Part shown: positions 43,684-52,121 of the stretch, piece after piece
How the letters are laid out: every line of letters begins with the position of its first letter
Numbering within the stretch: position 1 is the first letter of the stretch
Source of the DNA: Pseudofrankia inefficax
Lineage (GTDB): Bacteria; Actinomycetota; Actinomycetes; Frankiales; Frankiaceae
Assembly (NCBI RefSeq): GCF_000166135.1
Contig: NC_014666.1
Span: 3,410,001-3,474,000 of the forward strand
DNA: 64,000 nucleotides
Reading direction: 5' to 3'
Notes under the pieces: model-generated
Seen by the model: the letters and a program-made list of their open reading frames with translations, nothing else
The model's database searches: none
What the model was told of the DNA's origin: nothing
Program-made: the position numbers and the translations under genes

Positions 43684-43802
43684 GGTCGGCCCGGCCTCCC
43701 GAACTGGCCGGCACCGCAACGCGTCCGCCCTGGTCAGCGGACCCGTACAGTGCCCGGCGGTGCGTGTCACCGGCGGGCGGATCAGGACTCAAGGAGAGCA
43801 TC

Positions 43803-44663
43803 GTGACAGGCCGGCTTGAAGGCAAGGTTGCATTCATCACGGGCGCCGCGCGAGGCCAGGGGCGGGCGCACGCCCTCCGGATGGCGCAGGAGGGCGCCGA
43901 CATCATCGCGGTCGACATCTGCCGGGACATCGCGTCGAACCCGTACCCGATGTCCCGGCCCGAGGACCTCGCGGAGACCGAGCGCCTCGTGAAGGAGACG
44001 GGCCGGCGGATCGTGGCCCGCCAGGGCGACGTGCGCGAGCGGCCCGAGCTGCGGTCGGCGCTGGACGACGGCCTGCGCGAGTTCGGCCGGCTGGACATCC
44101 TGGTGGCCCAGGCCGGCATCCTGCCGATGCACCCCGAGAAGCCGAACCCGATGGACTTCGTCGACGCCGTCGACGTCGACCTCCTCGGCGTGATGAACGC
44201 CGTCGCGGTGAGCCTGCCGCACCTCGGCGACTGGTCCTCGATCATCATCACCGGCTCGACCGCGGCCCAGATGGAGCACACGGTCCAGGGCGACCCGGGT
44301 GGCTCCGGCTACGGCTACGCCAAGACGATGCTGATGGAGTACACCCGCCAGATGGCCACGCACCTCATGGCGCAGCCGGTCCGGGTCAACTGCATTCACC
44401 CGACGAACGTCAACACGGGCCTGCTCCACAACGAGCTCATCTACAAGCTGCACCGTCCGGACCTCGAGAACCCCACCCGCGAGGACGTCGAGCCGGTCTT
44501 CCAGGCGACGCAGGGCATGCCCATTCCGTACATCCAGCCGCTGGACGTCGCCAACCTCGCCCTTTTCCTCGCGTCGGACGAGGCCCGGTACATCACCGGC
44601 CAGAACATCTGCGTGGACGCCGGGTCGCTGCTCAAGACGCCGGTGCACAGCGGCGGTTACTGA
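43803..44663 (+). CDS. Mycofactocin-coupled SDR family oxidoreductase
   Basis: A 286-residue SDR of the subgroup whose NAD is thought to be non-exchanging and reoxidised by mycofactocin. Family marks: MTGRLEGKVAFITGAARGQG (cofactor motif TGAARGQG, 13-20), ADIIAVDIC with the extra insertion SNPYPMSRPEDLAET, and a long C-terminal NQNIC-type end (TGQNICVDAG). The Tyr/Lys pair is in GYGYAKTML. AGGAGAG precedes GTG 43803. It heads an operon with a P450, an LLM oxidoreductase and an ALDH, a plausible hydroxylation - alcohol oxidation - aldehyde oxidation chain. No mycofactocin biosynthesis gene is in the window. Confidence 0.85.
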   Translation: MTGRLEGKVAFITGAARGQGRAHALRMAQEGADIIAVDICRDIASNPYPMSRPEDLAETERLVKETGRRIVARQGDVRERPELRSALDDGLREFGRLDILVAQAGILPMHPEKPNPMDFVDAVDVDLLGVMNAVAVSLPHLGDWSSIIITGSTAAQMEHTVQGDPGGSGYGYAKTMLMEYTRQMATHLMAQPVRVNCIHPTNVNTGLLHNELIYKLHRPDLENPTREDVEPVFQATQGMPIPYIQPLDVANLALFLASDEARYITGQNICVDAGSLLKTPVHSGGY

Positions 44664-44752
44664 TCGTCTGAGGTGGGCGCAGGAAAGTCGGTGAACGCCG
44701 CCGTGGAAATCCCAAACCGGGTACCGGACCGAAGCAGACAAGGAAACCGAAC

Positions 44753-45967
44753 GTGATCACACAGGAAGTCGACATAAATTTCGATCTCCCAGAGATCGTC
44801 ACCGATCCGGTCCCCACCTATGACCTGATTCGTTCCGCCGGCCGCGTCGTGCTCAACAAGCGGTTAGGCGTGTGGATGGTGCCCGGGTACGAGGACGTGC
44901 TCACGGTGCTGCACACCCCGGCGATCTTCTCGAACGCCGCGTACGGCATGGGCGAGCTGCCGCCGATTCTTGACGGTGCCGAGATCATGATCAACGCGGA
45001 TCCGCCGAAGCACCAGCCGCTGCGCAAGGTGGCGCTGAACGCGTTCGTCCGGCGCAGCCTCCGCAAGATGGAGGACACGATCCAGCAGGTCGTCACGGAT
45101 CTGCTCGACGACCCCGCGCTGGCCGACCCGCTGGCGGGCGGCGGCGAGGCCGAACTGGTGAACGCCTACTGCCGTCCGCTGCCCGCCCAGGTCATCGCGC
45201 GCCTGCTCGGCGTGCCGCTGAGCGACCTGCCGGACTTCGTCCGCTGGTCGGACGACCTCTCCGCGCTCATGGACTCGGGACAGCGGGGGACACCAGAACA
45301 CCAGCTCCGCTGGCAGCGCGGCGCCGACTCCGGCGTGGAGATGAAGGCCTACCTGACCGACCAGATCAATCGGCACCGCCGCGAGGAGCACGACGACCTC
45401 ATCAACGACCTGCTGGTCGCCAACGAGAACGGCATCCTGGACGACAAGGAGCTGCTCGCCACCTGCGTCCTGCTGATGATCGCGGGAAACGAGACCACCA
45501 CCAAGCTCATCGGCACGTCGCTGCGGCTGCTGGGCAGCAATCCCGACGTCCGGCGCTCCCTCGTCGAGGACCCGAGCCTCATGGCGAACGCCGTCGAGGA
45601 GATCCTGCGGTACGAGGGTGTCACCACCATCGTTCCCCGCAACCTCACCCAGGACACGACCCTGGCCGGCGTGGACCTGCCGGCTGGGTCGATCGTGATG
45701 GCGCTGCTCGGCGCGGCCAACCGCGACCCAGAGGCCTTCGAGGACCCGAACAGGTTCGACATCTCCCGGCACACCTCGAACAGGCACGTGGCGTTCGGGC
45801 ACGGTATCCACCTCTGCCTGGGCAACCAGCTCGCCCGGATGGAGGCTCGGCTGGCGCTGTCGGCCTTCCTGAACCGGTACCCCGACTACGACCTGGGGGA
45901 CTGGCAGTACCGGGGCGTGTTCCTCACCCGGGGGCTCGAGTATCTGAAGATCTCGGTCGGCCGGTGA
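44753..45967 (+). CDS. Cytochrome P450
   Basis: A 404-residue soluble class I bacterial P450. The oxygen-activating I-helix motif AGNETTT lies near 244-250, and the heme loop FGHGIHLCLGNQLAR has the iron ligand Cys355. The DPPKHQPLRKVALNAF C-helix region is typical. It would hydroxylate a hydrophobic compound with electrons from a ferredoxin; the only ferredoxin seen (63531) is far away beside the other P450. GTG start with an AAGGAAAC site. Co-directional with the mycofactocin-type SDR before (89 bases) and the LLM gene after (19 bases). Confidence 0.93.
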   Translation: MITQEVDINFDLPEIVTDPVPTYDLIRSAGRVVLNKRLGVWMVPGYEDVLTVLHTPAIFSNAAYGMGELPPILDGAEIMINADPPKHQPLRKVALNAFVRRSLRKMEDTIQQVVTDLLDDPALADPLAGGGEAELVNAYCRPLPAQVIARLLGVPLSDLPDFVRWSDDLSALMDSGQRGTPEHQLRWQRGADSGVEMKAYLTDQINRHRREEHDDLINDLLVANENGILDDKELLATCVLLMIAGNETTTKLIGTSLRLLGSNPDVRRSLVEDPSLMANAVEEILRYEGVTTIVPRNLTQDTTLAGVDLPAGSIVMALLGAANRDPEAFEDPNRFDISRHTSNRHVAFGHGIHLCLGNQLARMEARLALSAFLNRYPDYDLGDWQYRGVFLTRGLEYLKISVGR

Positions 45968-45986
45968 CGACCATCAAGGGGCAGCA

Positions 45987-46898
45987 GTGACTTTCTTCGG
46001 CGTGCACGCCGGTCCGCAGATGTGCACCATGGACGAGCTGCGCCAGGTGTGGCGGGCCTCCGAGGACCTGGGCTTCGACTGGGTCAGCATCTGGGACCAC
46101 TTCTACGCGAACCCGCGGGCCTTCGACGAGTCCTGCTTCGAGGCGGTGGCCAGCCAGGCCGCGCTCGCGGCGACGACCTCGCGGGTCCGGGTCGGCTCGC
46201 TGGTCTACTCGGCGGGGTACCGGCATCCGGCCGTCCTGGCCAACGCGGCCGTGACGATCGACCACATCTCGAACGGGCGCCTCGAACTCGGCGTCGGGGC
46301 CGGCTGGCACAAGCCCGAATATGAGGGCTACGGCATTCCGTTCGAAACGCCCGGCGTGCGGCTGCGCCGGCTCGCCGAGTCCATTGAGATCATCAGAGCG
46401 CTCTGGACGACGGACGTGGTCGACTACGACGGCGAGTTCTACACGCTGCGTGGTGCTCGTTGCGTTCCCAAGCCGGTCCAGCCGTCGGCGCGGATCTGGG
46501 TGGGCGGTACCCAGCCCAAGGCGCTCGCCCTGGCCAGCCGGCTCGGAGACGCCTGGAACGTCGCCGCGGTGTCGCCGAAGGAGTTCGAGCAGAAGTACGA
46601 GATCGTGCGCCAGAACGCGCCCGACCCCGACCGGCTCGCCACCGGCGTGAACCTCGTCTACGTCGGCGTCGGGGAGAACGGCCTCGAGGCGGAGCTGCGC
46701 AAGCGGCTGTACGACCCGACCCAGTCCCAGCTGACGGACAACATGCTTGTCGCCGACGACATGTCCCGCGTGGCCGACCGGGTCAAGGAATACGTCGACG
46801 CCGGCGTGCAGTGGATCATCCTCAACATTCGTGCCCCGTTCGACCTCGACCCCCTGCGCCGATTCGCCGAAGAGGTCATACCCCTGTTCCGCTCGTAG
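45987..46898 (+). CDS. LLM class F420-type oxidoreductase
   Basis: A 303-residue luciferase-like TIM-barrel protein. SIWDHFYAN (about 35-43), VRVGSLVYSAGYRHPAVLANAAVTIDHISNGR (split over two conserved helices) and LELGVGAGWHKPEYEGYGI are signatures of the F420-dependent LLM subgroup. GTG start (MTFFGVHAGPQ) with AGGGGC upstream, 19 bases behind the P450. It differs clearly from the LLM protein at 836. It may catalyse a Baeyer-Villiger-like or reduction step in the pathway; substrate unknown. Confidence 0.87.
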   Translation: MTFFGVHAGPQMCTMDELRQVWRASEDLGFDWVSIWDHFYANPRAFDESCFEAVASQAALAATTSRVRVGSLVYSAGYRHPAVLANAAVTIDHISNGRLELGVGAGWHKPEYEGYGIPFETPGVRLRRLAESIEIIRALWTTDVVDYDGEFYTLRGARCVPKPVQPSARIWVGGTQPKALALASRLGDAWNVAAVSPKEFEQKYEIVRQNAPDPDRLATGVNLVYVGVGENGLEAELRKRLYDPTQSQLTDNMLVADDMSRVADRVKEYVDAGVQWIILNIRAPFDLDPLRRFAEEVIPLFRS

Positions 46899-46912
46899 GA
46901 GGGAGTGAAGCA

Positions 46913-48400
46913 ATGACGCAGCCCCGAGACACCGTGTTGGCACTGCGGCACCCGGACAAGTTCTTCATCGGCGGGGCGTGGGTCGAGCCTTCCAGTGAGG
47001 CGCGCTTCGGGGTCGTCGACTCGCATACCGAGGAAGTCTTCCTCACGGTCGCCGAGGCGCAGGAGGCGGACGTCAGGCGTGCGGTCGACGCCGCGTACGA
47101 GGCGTTCCACCACGGTCCGTGGCCCAGGCTCTCGCACGCCGAGCGGGCCGAGTACCTGCGAGCGGTCGCCAAGGGGATCAGGGACCGGGCCGAGGACTTC
47201 GGCCTCGCTCTTCCCCGCGAGAGCGGAATGATTCACGCGATCGCGCGGGGTGCTCCGCACATGGAGGCGGGCTTCTACGAGCTCTTCGCCGGAATGGCGG
47301 ACACCTTCCCGTTCGAGGAGCCGGCGAAGGCCAGCTACGGCGGCTTCGGCCTGATCGTGCGGGAGCCCGTCGGCGTCGTGGGCGCGATCGTCCCCTGGAA
47401 CGGGCCGCTGTCGACCATCGTCCAGAAGACCGCGCCGGCGCTGTTGGCCGGCTGCACGGTGATCGTGAAGTCCGCGCCCGAGTCTCCGGTCGAGGGGCTC
47501 CTGCTCGCCGAGATCATGGAGTCGGTCGGGCTGCCGCCAGGCGTCATCAACTTCGTGACCGCGGACCGGCAGGCGTCCGAGGCTCTGGTCAGAGACCCCC
47601 GGGTCGACAAGATCACGTTCACGGGCTCCACGGCTGCCGGTCGGCGTATCGCCTCGATCTGTGGCGAGCGGATCGCCCGCTGCACGCTGGAGCTCGGCGG
47701 CAAGTCGGCGGCCGTCGTCCTCGACGACTTCGACATCGCCGAGGCGGCCGCGACGCTGACCTTCTTCGAGTGCATCAACACGGGGCAGGTCTGCTCGTCG
47801 CTCACGAGGATCGTGGTCACCGGGGACCGGCACGACGCGATGGTCGAGGCGCTCGCGGACCTGTTCTCGCGGGTGAAGGTCGGAGATCCGTTCGAGGCGG
47901 ACACCGGGATGGGCCCGCTCGTGTCGCGGCGGCAGCGCGACCGGGTCGAGGGCTACATCGCCAAGGGCATCTCGGACGGCGCGAAGCTCGCCGCGGGTGG
48001 TGGCCGCCCGCGGGACCTCGACCGTGGCTGGTACGTCGAGCCGACGGTTTTCGGGGACGTCGACAACGGTTCGACGATCGCCCAGGAGGAGATTTTCGGG
48101 CCTGTCCTCAGCGTCATCCGAGCCGAAAACGAGGAAGACGCGGTACGGATCGCGAACGAGTCGAATTTCGGCCTGAACGCTTCGGTCTTCACCAACGACC
48201 TAGAGCGGGCTCAGGCCGTAGCCGGACAGCTGAGGTCGGGCACGGTCGGGCACAACACGATGGCGACCGACTTCGGCATCGCGTTCGGTGGCTTCAAGCA
48301 GTCCGGCATCGGACGGGAAGGCGGCACCGAAGGCCTTCTCCCGTTCCTCGAGACGAAGACGGTCATTCTGAAAAATACCCCGGACAGGTACCGTCTGTAG
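46913..48400 (+). CDS. NAD(P)-dependent aldehyde dehydrogenase
   Basis: A 495-residue ALDH. General base Glu260 in LELGGKSA, nucleophile Cys294 in GQVCSSLTR, and VVGAIVPWNGP and FTGSTAAGR in the cofactor domain. It has a slightly longer N-terminus than the other two enzymes here. AGGAGGGAG precedes ATG 46913, 14 bases after the LLM stop, so it ends the four-gene operon starting at 43803. It most likely oxidises the aldehyde produced by the P450/SDR pair to a carboxylic acid. Confidence 0.92.
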   Translation: MTQPRDTVLALRHPDKFFIGGAWVEPSSEARFGVVDSHTEEVFLTVAEAQEADVRRAVDAAYEAFHHGPWPRLSHAERAEYLRAVAKGIRDRAEDFGLALPRESGMIHAIARGAPHMEAGFYELFAGMADTFPFEEPAKASYGGFGLIVREPVGVVGAIVPWNGPLSTIVQKTAPALLAGCTVIVKSAPESPVEGLLLAEIMESVGLPPGVINFVTADRQASEALVRDPRVDKITFTGSTAAGRRIASICGERIARCTLELGGKSAAVVLDDFDIAEAAATLTFFECINTGQVCSSLTRIVVTGDRHDAMVEALADLFSRVKVGDPFEADTGMGPLVSRRQRDRVEGYIAKGISDGAKLAAGGGRPRDLDRGWYVEPTVFGDVDNGSTIAQEEIFGPVLSVIRAENEEDAVRIANESNFGLNASVFTNDLERAQAVAGQLRSGTVGHNTMATDFGIAFGGFKQSGIGREGGTEGLLPFLETKTVILKNTPDRYRL

Positions 48401-48488
48401 GAATCGGCGCGCCGGGTGGGCGGGGGCCATCCGGCGGATCTGGTGCCGTCCATCCGGCCACGCACCGCACCTGGTGCATACTAAAACT

Positions 48489-49193
48489 GTGTCTTCCTCG
48501 ACGCGCGGACAAGCGCCGGAACCGACCCCGAAGACGGGCGGTCGAGACCGGTCGAACTCGCGCGGCGAGGCGACCCGTCTTCTGTTGCTGGAGAAGGCGG
48601 AGGAGCTCTTCGCGCATCGAGGAATCTCGGCGGTGCCATTGCGCGACATCGGCACGGCCGCGGGTCAGAAGAACAACGTCGTGGTCCAGTACCACTTCGG
48701 TGATCGTGAGCGCCTGATCCGGGAGATTGCCGCGTACCGGGGCCGGCTGAGCGAGCAGGTGCGGGTGGAACTGCTCGCGGACCTGTTCGCGACGGGACGT
48801 TCACCGCGGGTCGCCGACCTGGTTCGAGCCTGGATCAGGGCACTGTCGTGTCATCTGGAAGCGGACAACTTCTACCTGGCGTTCCTGTCGCGCTACGTCA
48901 TTGAACGCGGCGGCTACGTGGGCCTCGAAGGCATGGAGATCAGCAACACGATCTACACGTTCACCTCGATGCTGCGCCGGCTCCTGCCGACCCATCCGGG
49001 GACGCTTCTCGACGAGCGCTGGATGGTCATGATGACCAGCGCGGTCCATACGCTCGCCCGCTATCAGACGTCCCTGCGGGCGGGTGGCCTGCCGGCGCCG
49101 CTCCCTCGTCTGGTCGCCGATCTCGTGGTTCTCTTCGCGGCGGCGCTCGAAGCGCCACCCGCTGGGATCGACGTGGGCGTCGAGGCGGGCTGA
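48489..49193 (+). CDS. TetR family transcriptional regulator
   Basis: A 234-residue TetR-type repressor. The helix-turn-helix covers about residues 23-70 (KAEELFAHRGISAVPLRDIG, then NNVVVQYHFGDRERLI), and the rest is an all-helical ligand-binding and dimer domain. The GTG at 48489 is six bases after CATACT, a -10-like box, suggesting a leaderless mRNA; GTG 48474 would add five residues. It lies directly downstream of the P450-ALDH operon and is a candidate controller of it. No TAAG-type element is in front of it. Ligand unknown, possibly an acyl-CoA. Confidence 0.87.
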   Translation: MSSSTRGQAPEPTPKTGGRDRSNSRGEATRLLLLEKAEELFAHRGISAVPLRDIGTAAGQKNNVVVQYHFGDRERLIREIAAYRGRLSEQVRVELLADLFATGRSPRVADLVRAWIRALSCHLEADNFYLAFLSRYVIERGGYVGLEGMEISNTIYTFTSMLRRLLPTHPGTLLDERWMVMMTSAVHTLARYQTSLRAGGLPAPLPRLVADLVVLFAAALEAPPAGIDVGVEAG

Positions 49194-49442
49194 CCCTCTG
49201 GGCCGTACGGTCCGGATCGCGGGGCCGGCTCCCCGCGCTTGGTCACCAGGCCTGGTCGGTGGCCAAAGGCTTCGTCTCGCGTCTCGGCCGTCCGCGCGTC
49301 GTGTCCGCGCACGGATCGCCGGACGCGCCGGGCCTGCGCCGGCGGCCGGTGGCGCACGCTGCTCGGCCCGGCATGCGCCGCGAGCAGGGCAGACTCACCT
49401 CTTCGACCCCTCGAAGCCATGGACGTTTCAACCTTCGTAAAT

Positions 49443-49458
49443 TAAGCTCCTTAGCTGA
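49443..49458. promoter_or_regulatory. TAAG-N8-CTGA element (site J)
   Basis: TAAG 49443-49446 and CTGA 49455-49458, one base off the palindrome. It lies 89 bases before the substrate-binding lipoprotein gene. The whole gap 49194-49547 (354 bases) contains no gene I can support; this element is the only signal seen. Confidence 0.5.
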
Positions 49459-49547
49459 GTCTTCATGAACGCCTCAGTCGTCGCCGTGCGGCGCCGCGAC
49501 GCTCGTTCCGCTGTCGACCGATAGCTCACCCGACCAAGGAGGAACCA

Positions 49548-50798
49548 GTGTTTCGTCGAGCATGCGGTGTAGTGGCGGCGATCGCGGCCACCACACTCGT
49601 CGTGGCTGCCTGTGGCAGTAGTGGAAGTGGCGGCGGCGGAGGCGCTTTATCGTCGTCGACGGCGGGCAGCAGGATCTCGATCAAGGTGGGAATTCTGACG
49701 GACGCGACCGGTCCGGGTAACGCCACCGCCGCGGCCGTCGACGGGATCAAGGCGGGCATCTACAACGCCAAGAAAGACGGCATCGACATCCAGTACGTCG
49801 TGGCCGACACGGGTACGAACCCGGCGACGGCCGTGACCGCCGCGACGCGCCTGGTCCAGCAGGACCACGTCACGGTGGTCATGGCGTACTCCTCCGTGCT
49901 GTTCGCCGCCGCGCCCTACCTGGCTGCGCACAACGTTCCGGTCGTCGGTGTCGCCCAGGACGGCCCCGAATGGATCTCGGACCACAACATGTTCTCGGTG
50001 TTCGGCCCGGCTCACCAGGAGCTGGTGTCGACGACCTTCGCGAAGTTCTTCAAGCAGCAGGGCGCCACGATCCTCGGCTCGCTCGGCTACGGCATCGCGC
50101 CGAACTCGGCGCTGGCCGCCAAGGCGCTGGGCGTCTCCGGTCCCGCCGAGGGCCTGACGGTCGGCTACATGAACCCGAACTTCGCGTTCGGTGGCACCGA
50201 CGTCGGTCCGGTCGCGCTGGCGGTGAAGAACGCCCACGTCGACGGCTTCCAGACCACGACGGCCATCTCGGCCAACTTCACCCTGCTCAAGGCGATGCGG
50301 GACATCAACGGCCTGCCCAAGACGGTCGTGCTCTTCACGGGCTACGGCGCCGAGCTGATCAATGCCGGTGCGGCCGCCCAGCGGGACGCCCAGGGCGTGT
50401 ACTTCCCGATCTCCTACGAGCCGGTCGAGCTGAACACCCCGGCGACGCAGCGGTTCCAGGCGGCGCGCAAGGCTGTCGGGCTGACCGGCATCCCCAGCTA
50501 CGCCGAGTACTTCGGCTACGCGGGCGTGGACCTGCTGGAGGCGGGGCTGAAGGGGTCGGGCCCGACGCCGAGCGCGGCCAAGATTATCAGCACGTTGAGC
50601 ACCGTCCACGACTTCACCGCCTATGGGCTGACCGGGGACCACAGCTTCGACGTCAACGACCGGACCCACGTCGTGAACGGCCCGGCGAACTGCATGTGGT
50701 TCACCCAGTTCGAGAACGGCAAGTTCGTGCCGGTCAAGGGCGCCTCACCGCTGTGTGGGGAACTGCTGGAGGGCAAGACGGTGTCGCTCACCCAGTAG
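49548..50798 (+). CDS. ABC-type substrate-binding lipoprotein (branched-chain amino acid/Peripla_BP_6 type)
   Basis: A 416-residue exported lipoprotein. A basic N-terminus and hydrophobic stretch end in the lipobox LVVAAC, so Cys22 is the lipid anchor; a Gly/Ser linker follows. The mature part is a two-lobe binding protein like LivJ-family receptors (KVGILTDATGPGN at the first strand). No permease or ATPase genes are near, so it either works with a transporter encoded elsewhere or as a ligand receptor. AAGGAGGAA supports the GTG. In actinomycete catabolic clusters such proteins often bind aromatic or fatty acids. A strong hairpin follows. Confidence 0.85.
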   Translation: MFRRACGVVAAIAATTLVVAACGSSGSGGGGGALSSSTAGSRISIKVGILTDATGPGNATAAAVDGIKAGIYNAKKDGIDIQYVVADTGTNPATAVTAATRLVQQDHVTVVMAYSSVLFAAAPYLAAHNVPVVGVAQDGPEWISDHNMFSVFGPAHQELVSTTFAKFFKQQGATILGSLGYGIAPNSALAAKALGVSGPAEGLTVGYMNPNFAFGGTDVGPVALAVKNAHVDGFQTTTAISANFTLLKAMRDINGLPKTVVLFTGYGAELINAGAAAQRDAQGVYFPISYEPVELNTPATQRFQAARKAVGLTGIPSYAEYFGYAGVDLLEAGLKGSGPTPSAAKIISTLSTVHDFTAYGLTGDHSFDVNDRTHVVNGPANCMWFTQFENGKFVPVKGASPLCGELLEGKTVSLTQ

Positions 50799-50848
50799 CT
50801 CGGTGATGGCTGAAACGTCCGCCGAATCCGGTGGGTGAAGGCAGGATG

Positions 50849-50882
50849 CCCCGGCTCCGGACCATCAGGTCCGGAGCCGGGG
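50849..50882 (+). terminator. Perfect 15-bp hairpin after the lipoprotein gene
   Basis: Arms 50849-50863 and 50868-50882 pair perfectly with loop ATCA, about 50 bases after the stop codon. It separates this gene from the acyl-CoA dehydrogenase operon. Confidence 0.75.
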
Positions 50883-50916
50883 TGGCGTTCGATCCAACGG
50901 CCAAGAGACTTCTTGA

Positions 50917-50932
50917 TAAGCGCAAAGACTTA
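50917..50932. promoter_or_regulatory. TAAG-N8-CTTA element (site K), perfect arms
   Basis: TAAG 50917-50920 and CTTA 50929-50932, flanked by GA and AG. It ends 57 bases before the acyl-CoA dehydrogenase gene whose operon includes a TetR gene, so it could be an autoregulatory site of that regulator. Confidence 0.65.
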
Positions 50933-50989
50933 AGCTAGCTTGACCTCGCGGCGGGCATCGACCAGCCCTCTGACACGGGAGACACCGGC

Positions 50990-52105
50990 GTGGACTTCGC
51001 GTTCAGTACCGAGCAGGACGAGCTGCGGGCCGTGGTCCGCGGCTTCCTCGCGGACCGATCTCCGGAGCCCGACGTCCGTCGCCTCATGGAGACCTCGGAT
51101 GGCTTCGACCCGACGGTCTGGAAGGAGATGGGCGAGGACCTCGGGATACTGGGCCTCGCGATCCCCGAGGAGTACGGCGGCGCCGGTTGCGGCATCGCGG
51201 AGGTCGGCGTCGTCCTGGAGGAGGCCGGCAGAGCACTGCTGTGCGCGCCGTACTTCTCCAGCGTCCTGCTCGCCTCGTACGCCCTCCTGCACAGCGGCGA
51301 CGAGGCGGCCAAGGCGGACTATCTGCCGGGCCTCGCGTCGGGTCAGCTCCGAGGAACGCTCGCGCTCACCGAGGACGACGGCCGGTGGGATGAAGGCGGC
51401 ATCGCGCTGCGCGCCCACCGCTCGGCGGCCGGCTGGACGCTCGACGGCCACAAGAGCTTCGTCATCGACGGCGGTACCGCCGATGTCCTCGTGGTCGCCG
51501 CGCGCACCTCCGGCGGCGTGAGCCTGTTCGTGGTCGACGGCGCGGCGCCAGGTCTCGCCACGACGGCGATGGCGACCATGGATCTCACCCGGAAACAGGC
51601 CCGGCTGGAGTTCTCCGGTGTCCGCGCCCGGCTGATCGGCGTCGAGGACGGCGGCTGGCCGGTTCTGTCCCGGGTACTCGATCTCGCCGCGGTCGGACTG
51701 GCGGCCGAACAGGTCGGGGGAGCGGCGCGGGTCATGGAGATGGCCGTCGACTACGTCAAGGTCCGGCACCAGTTCGGCCGGGCCATCGGCTCGTTCCAGG
51801 CCGTCAAGCACAGCTGCGCGAACATGCTCGTCGACGTCGAGTGCGCGAGGTCGGCGGCGTACTACGGACTCTGGACCGCCGCCGCGGACAGCGACGAGCA
51901 GCAGGTGGCGGCCAGTCTCGCCAAGGCCTACTGCTCCGAGGCCTACGTACGCTGCGCCGGGGTGAACATCCAGCTGCACGGTGGGATCGGATTCACCTGG
52001 GAACATCCCGCGCACCTCTATCTCCGGCGCGCCAAGAGCTCGCAGCTGCTGTTCGGCGACTCGGCGTTTCACCGCGACCTGCTGGCCCAACGGGTCGGGA
52101 TCTGA
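50990..52105 (+). CDS. Acyl-CoA dehydrogenase, small-type
   Basis: A 371-residue acyl-CoA dehydrogenase of the small class. The central FAD segment is degenerate (ALTEDDGRWDEGG), and the C-terminal QLHGGIGFTWEHPAHLYLRRA is conserved. No large-type partner gene is adjacent, so it probably pairs with a subunit encoded elsewhere, for example the partnerless large-type enzyme at 23983. GTG 50990 with GGGAGA upstream. A perfect TAAG-type element is at the promoter and a TetR gene follows after 16 bases, so both may share one transcript. Confidence 0.89.
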   Translation: MDFAFSTEQDELRAVVRGFLADRSPEPDVRRLMETSDGFDPTVWKEMGEDLGILGLAIPEEYGGAGCGIAEVGVVLEEAGRALLCAPYFSSVLLASYALLHSGDEAAKADYLPGLASGQLRGTLALTEDDGRWDEGGIALRAHRSAAGWTLDGHKSFVIDGGTADVLVVAARTSGGVSLFVVDGAAPGLATTAMATMDLTRKQARLEFSGVRARLIGVEDGGWPVLSRVLDLAAVGLAAEQVGGAARVMEMAVDYVKVRHQFGRAIGSFQAVKHSCANMLVDVECARSAAYYGLWTAAADSDEQQVAASLAKAYCSEAYVRCAGVNIQLHGGIGFTWEHPAHLYLRRAKSSQLLFGDSAFHRDLLAQRVGI

Positions 52106-52121
52106 GAGCGAGTCACCGATC

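Noticed and set aside
31445-44281. Very long open frames opposite to real genes (for example about 940 and 1220 codons on the minus strand)
   Set aside because: They run antisense to well-supported enzymes, have low-complexity Arg/Pro/Gly-rich or Asp/Val-rich translations and no family motifs; they result from high G+C content.
49084-49547. Several 60-120-codon frames in the gap before the lipoprotein gene
   Set aside because: Arg-rich translations on overlapping frames of both strands, no starts with ribosome sites and no motifs.
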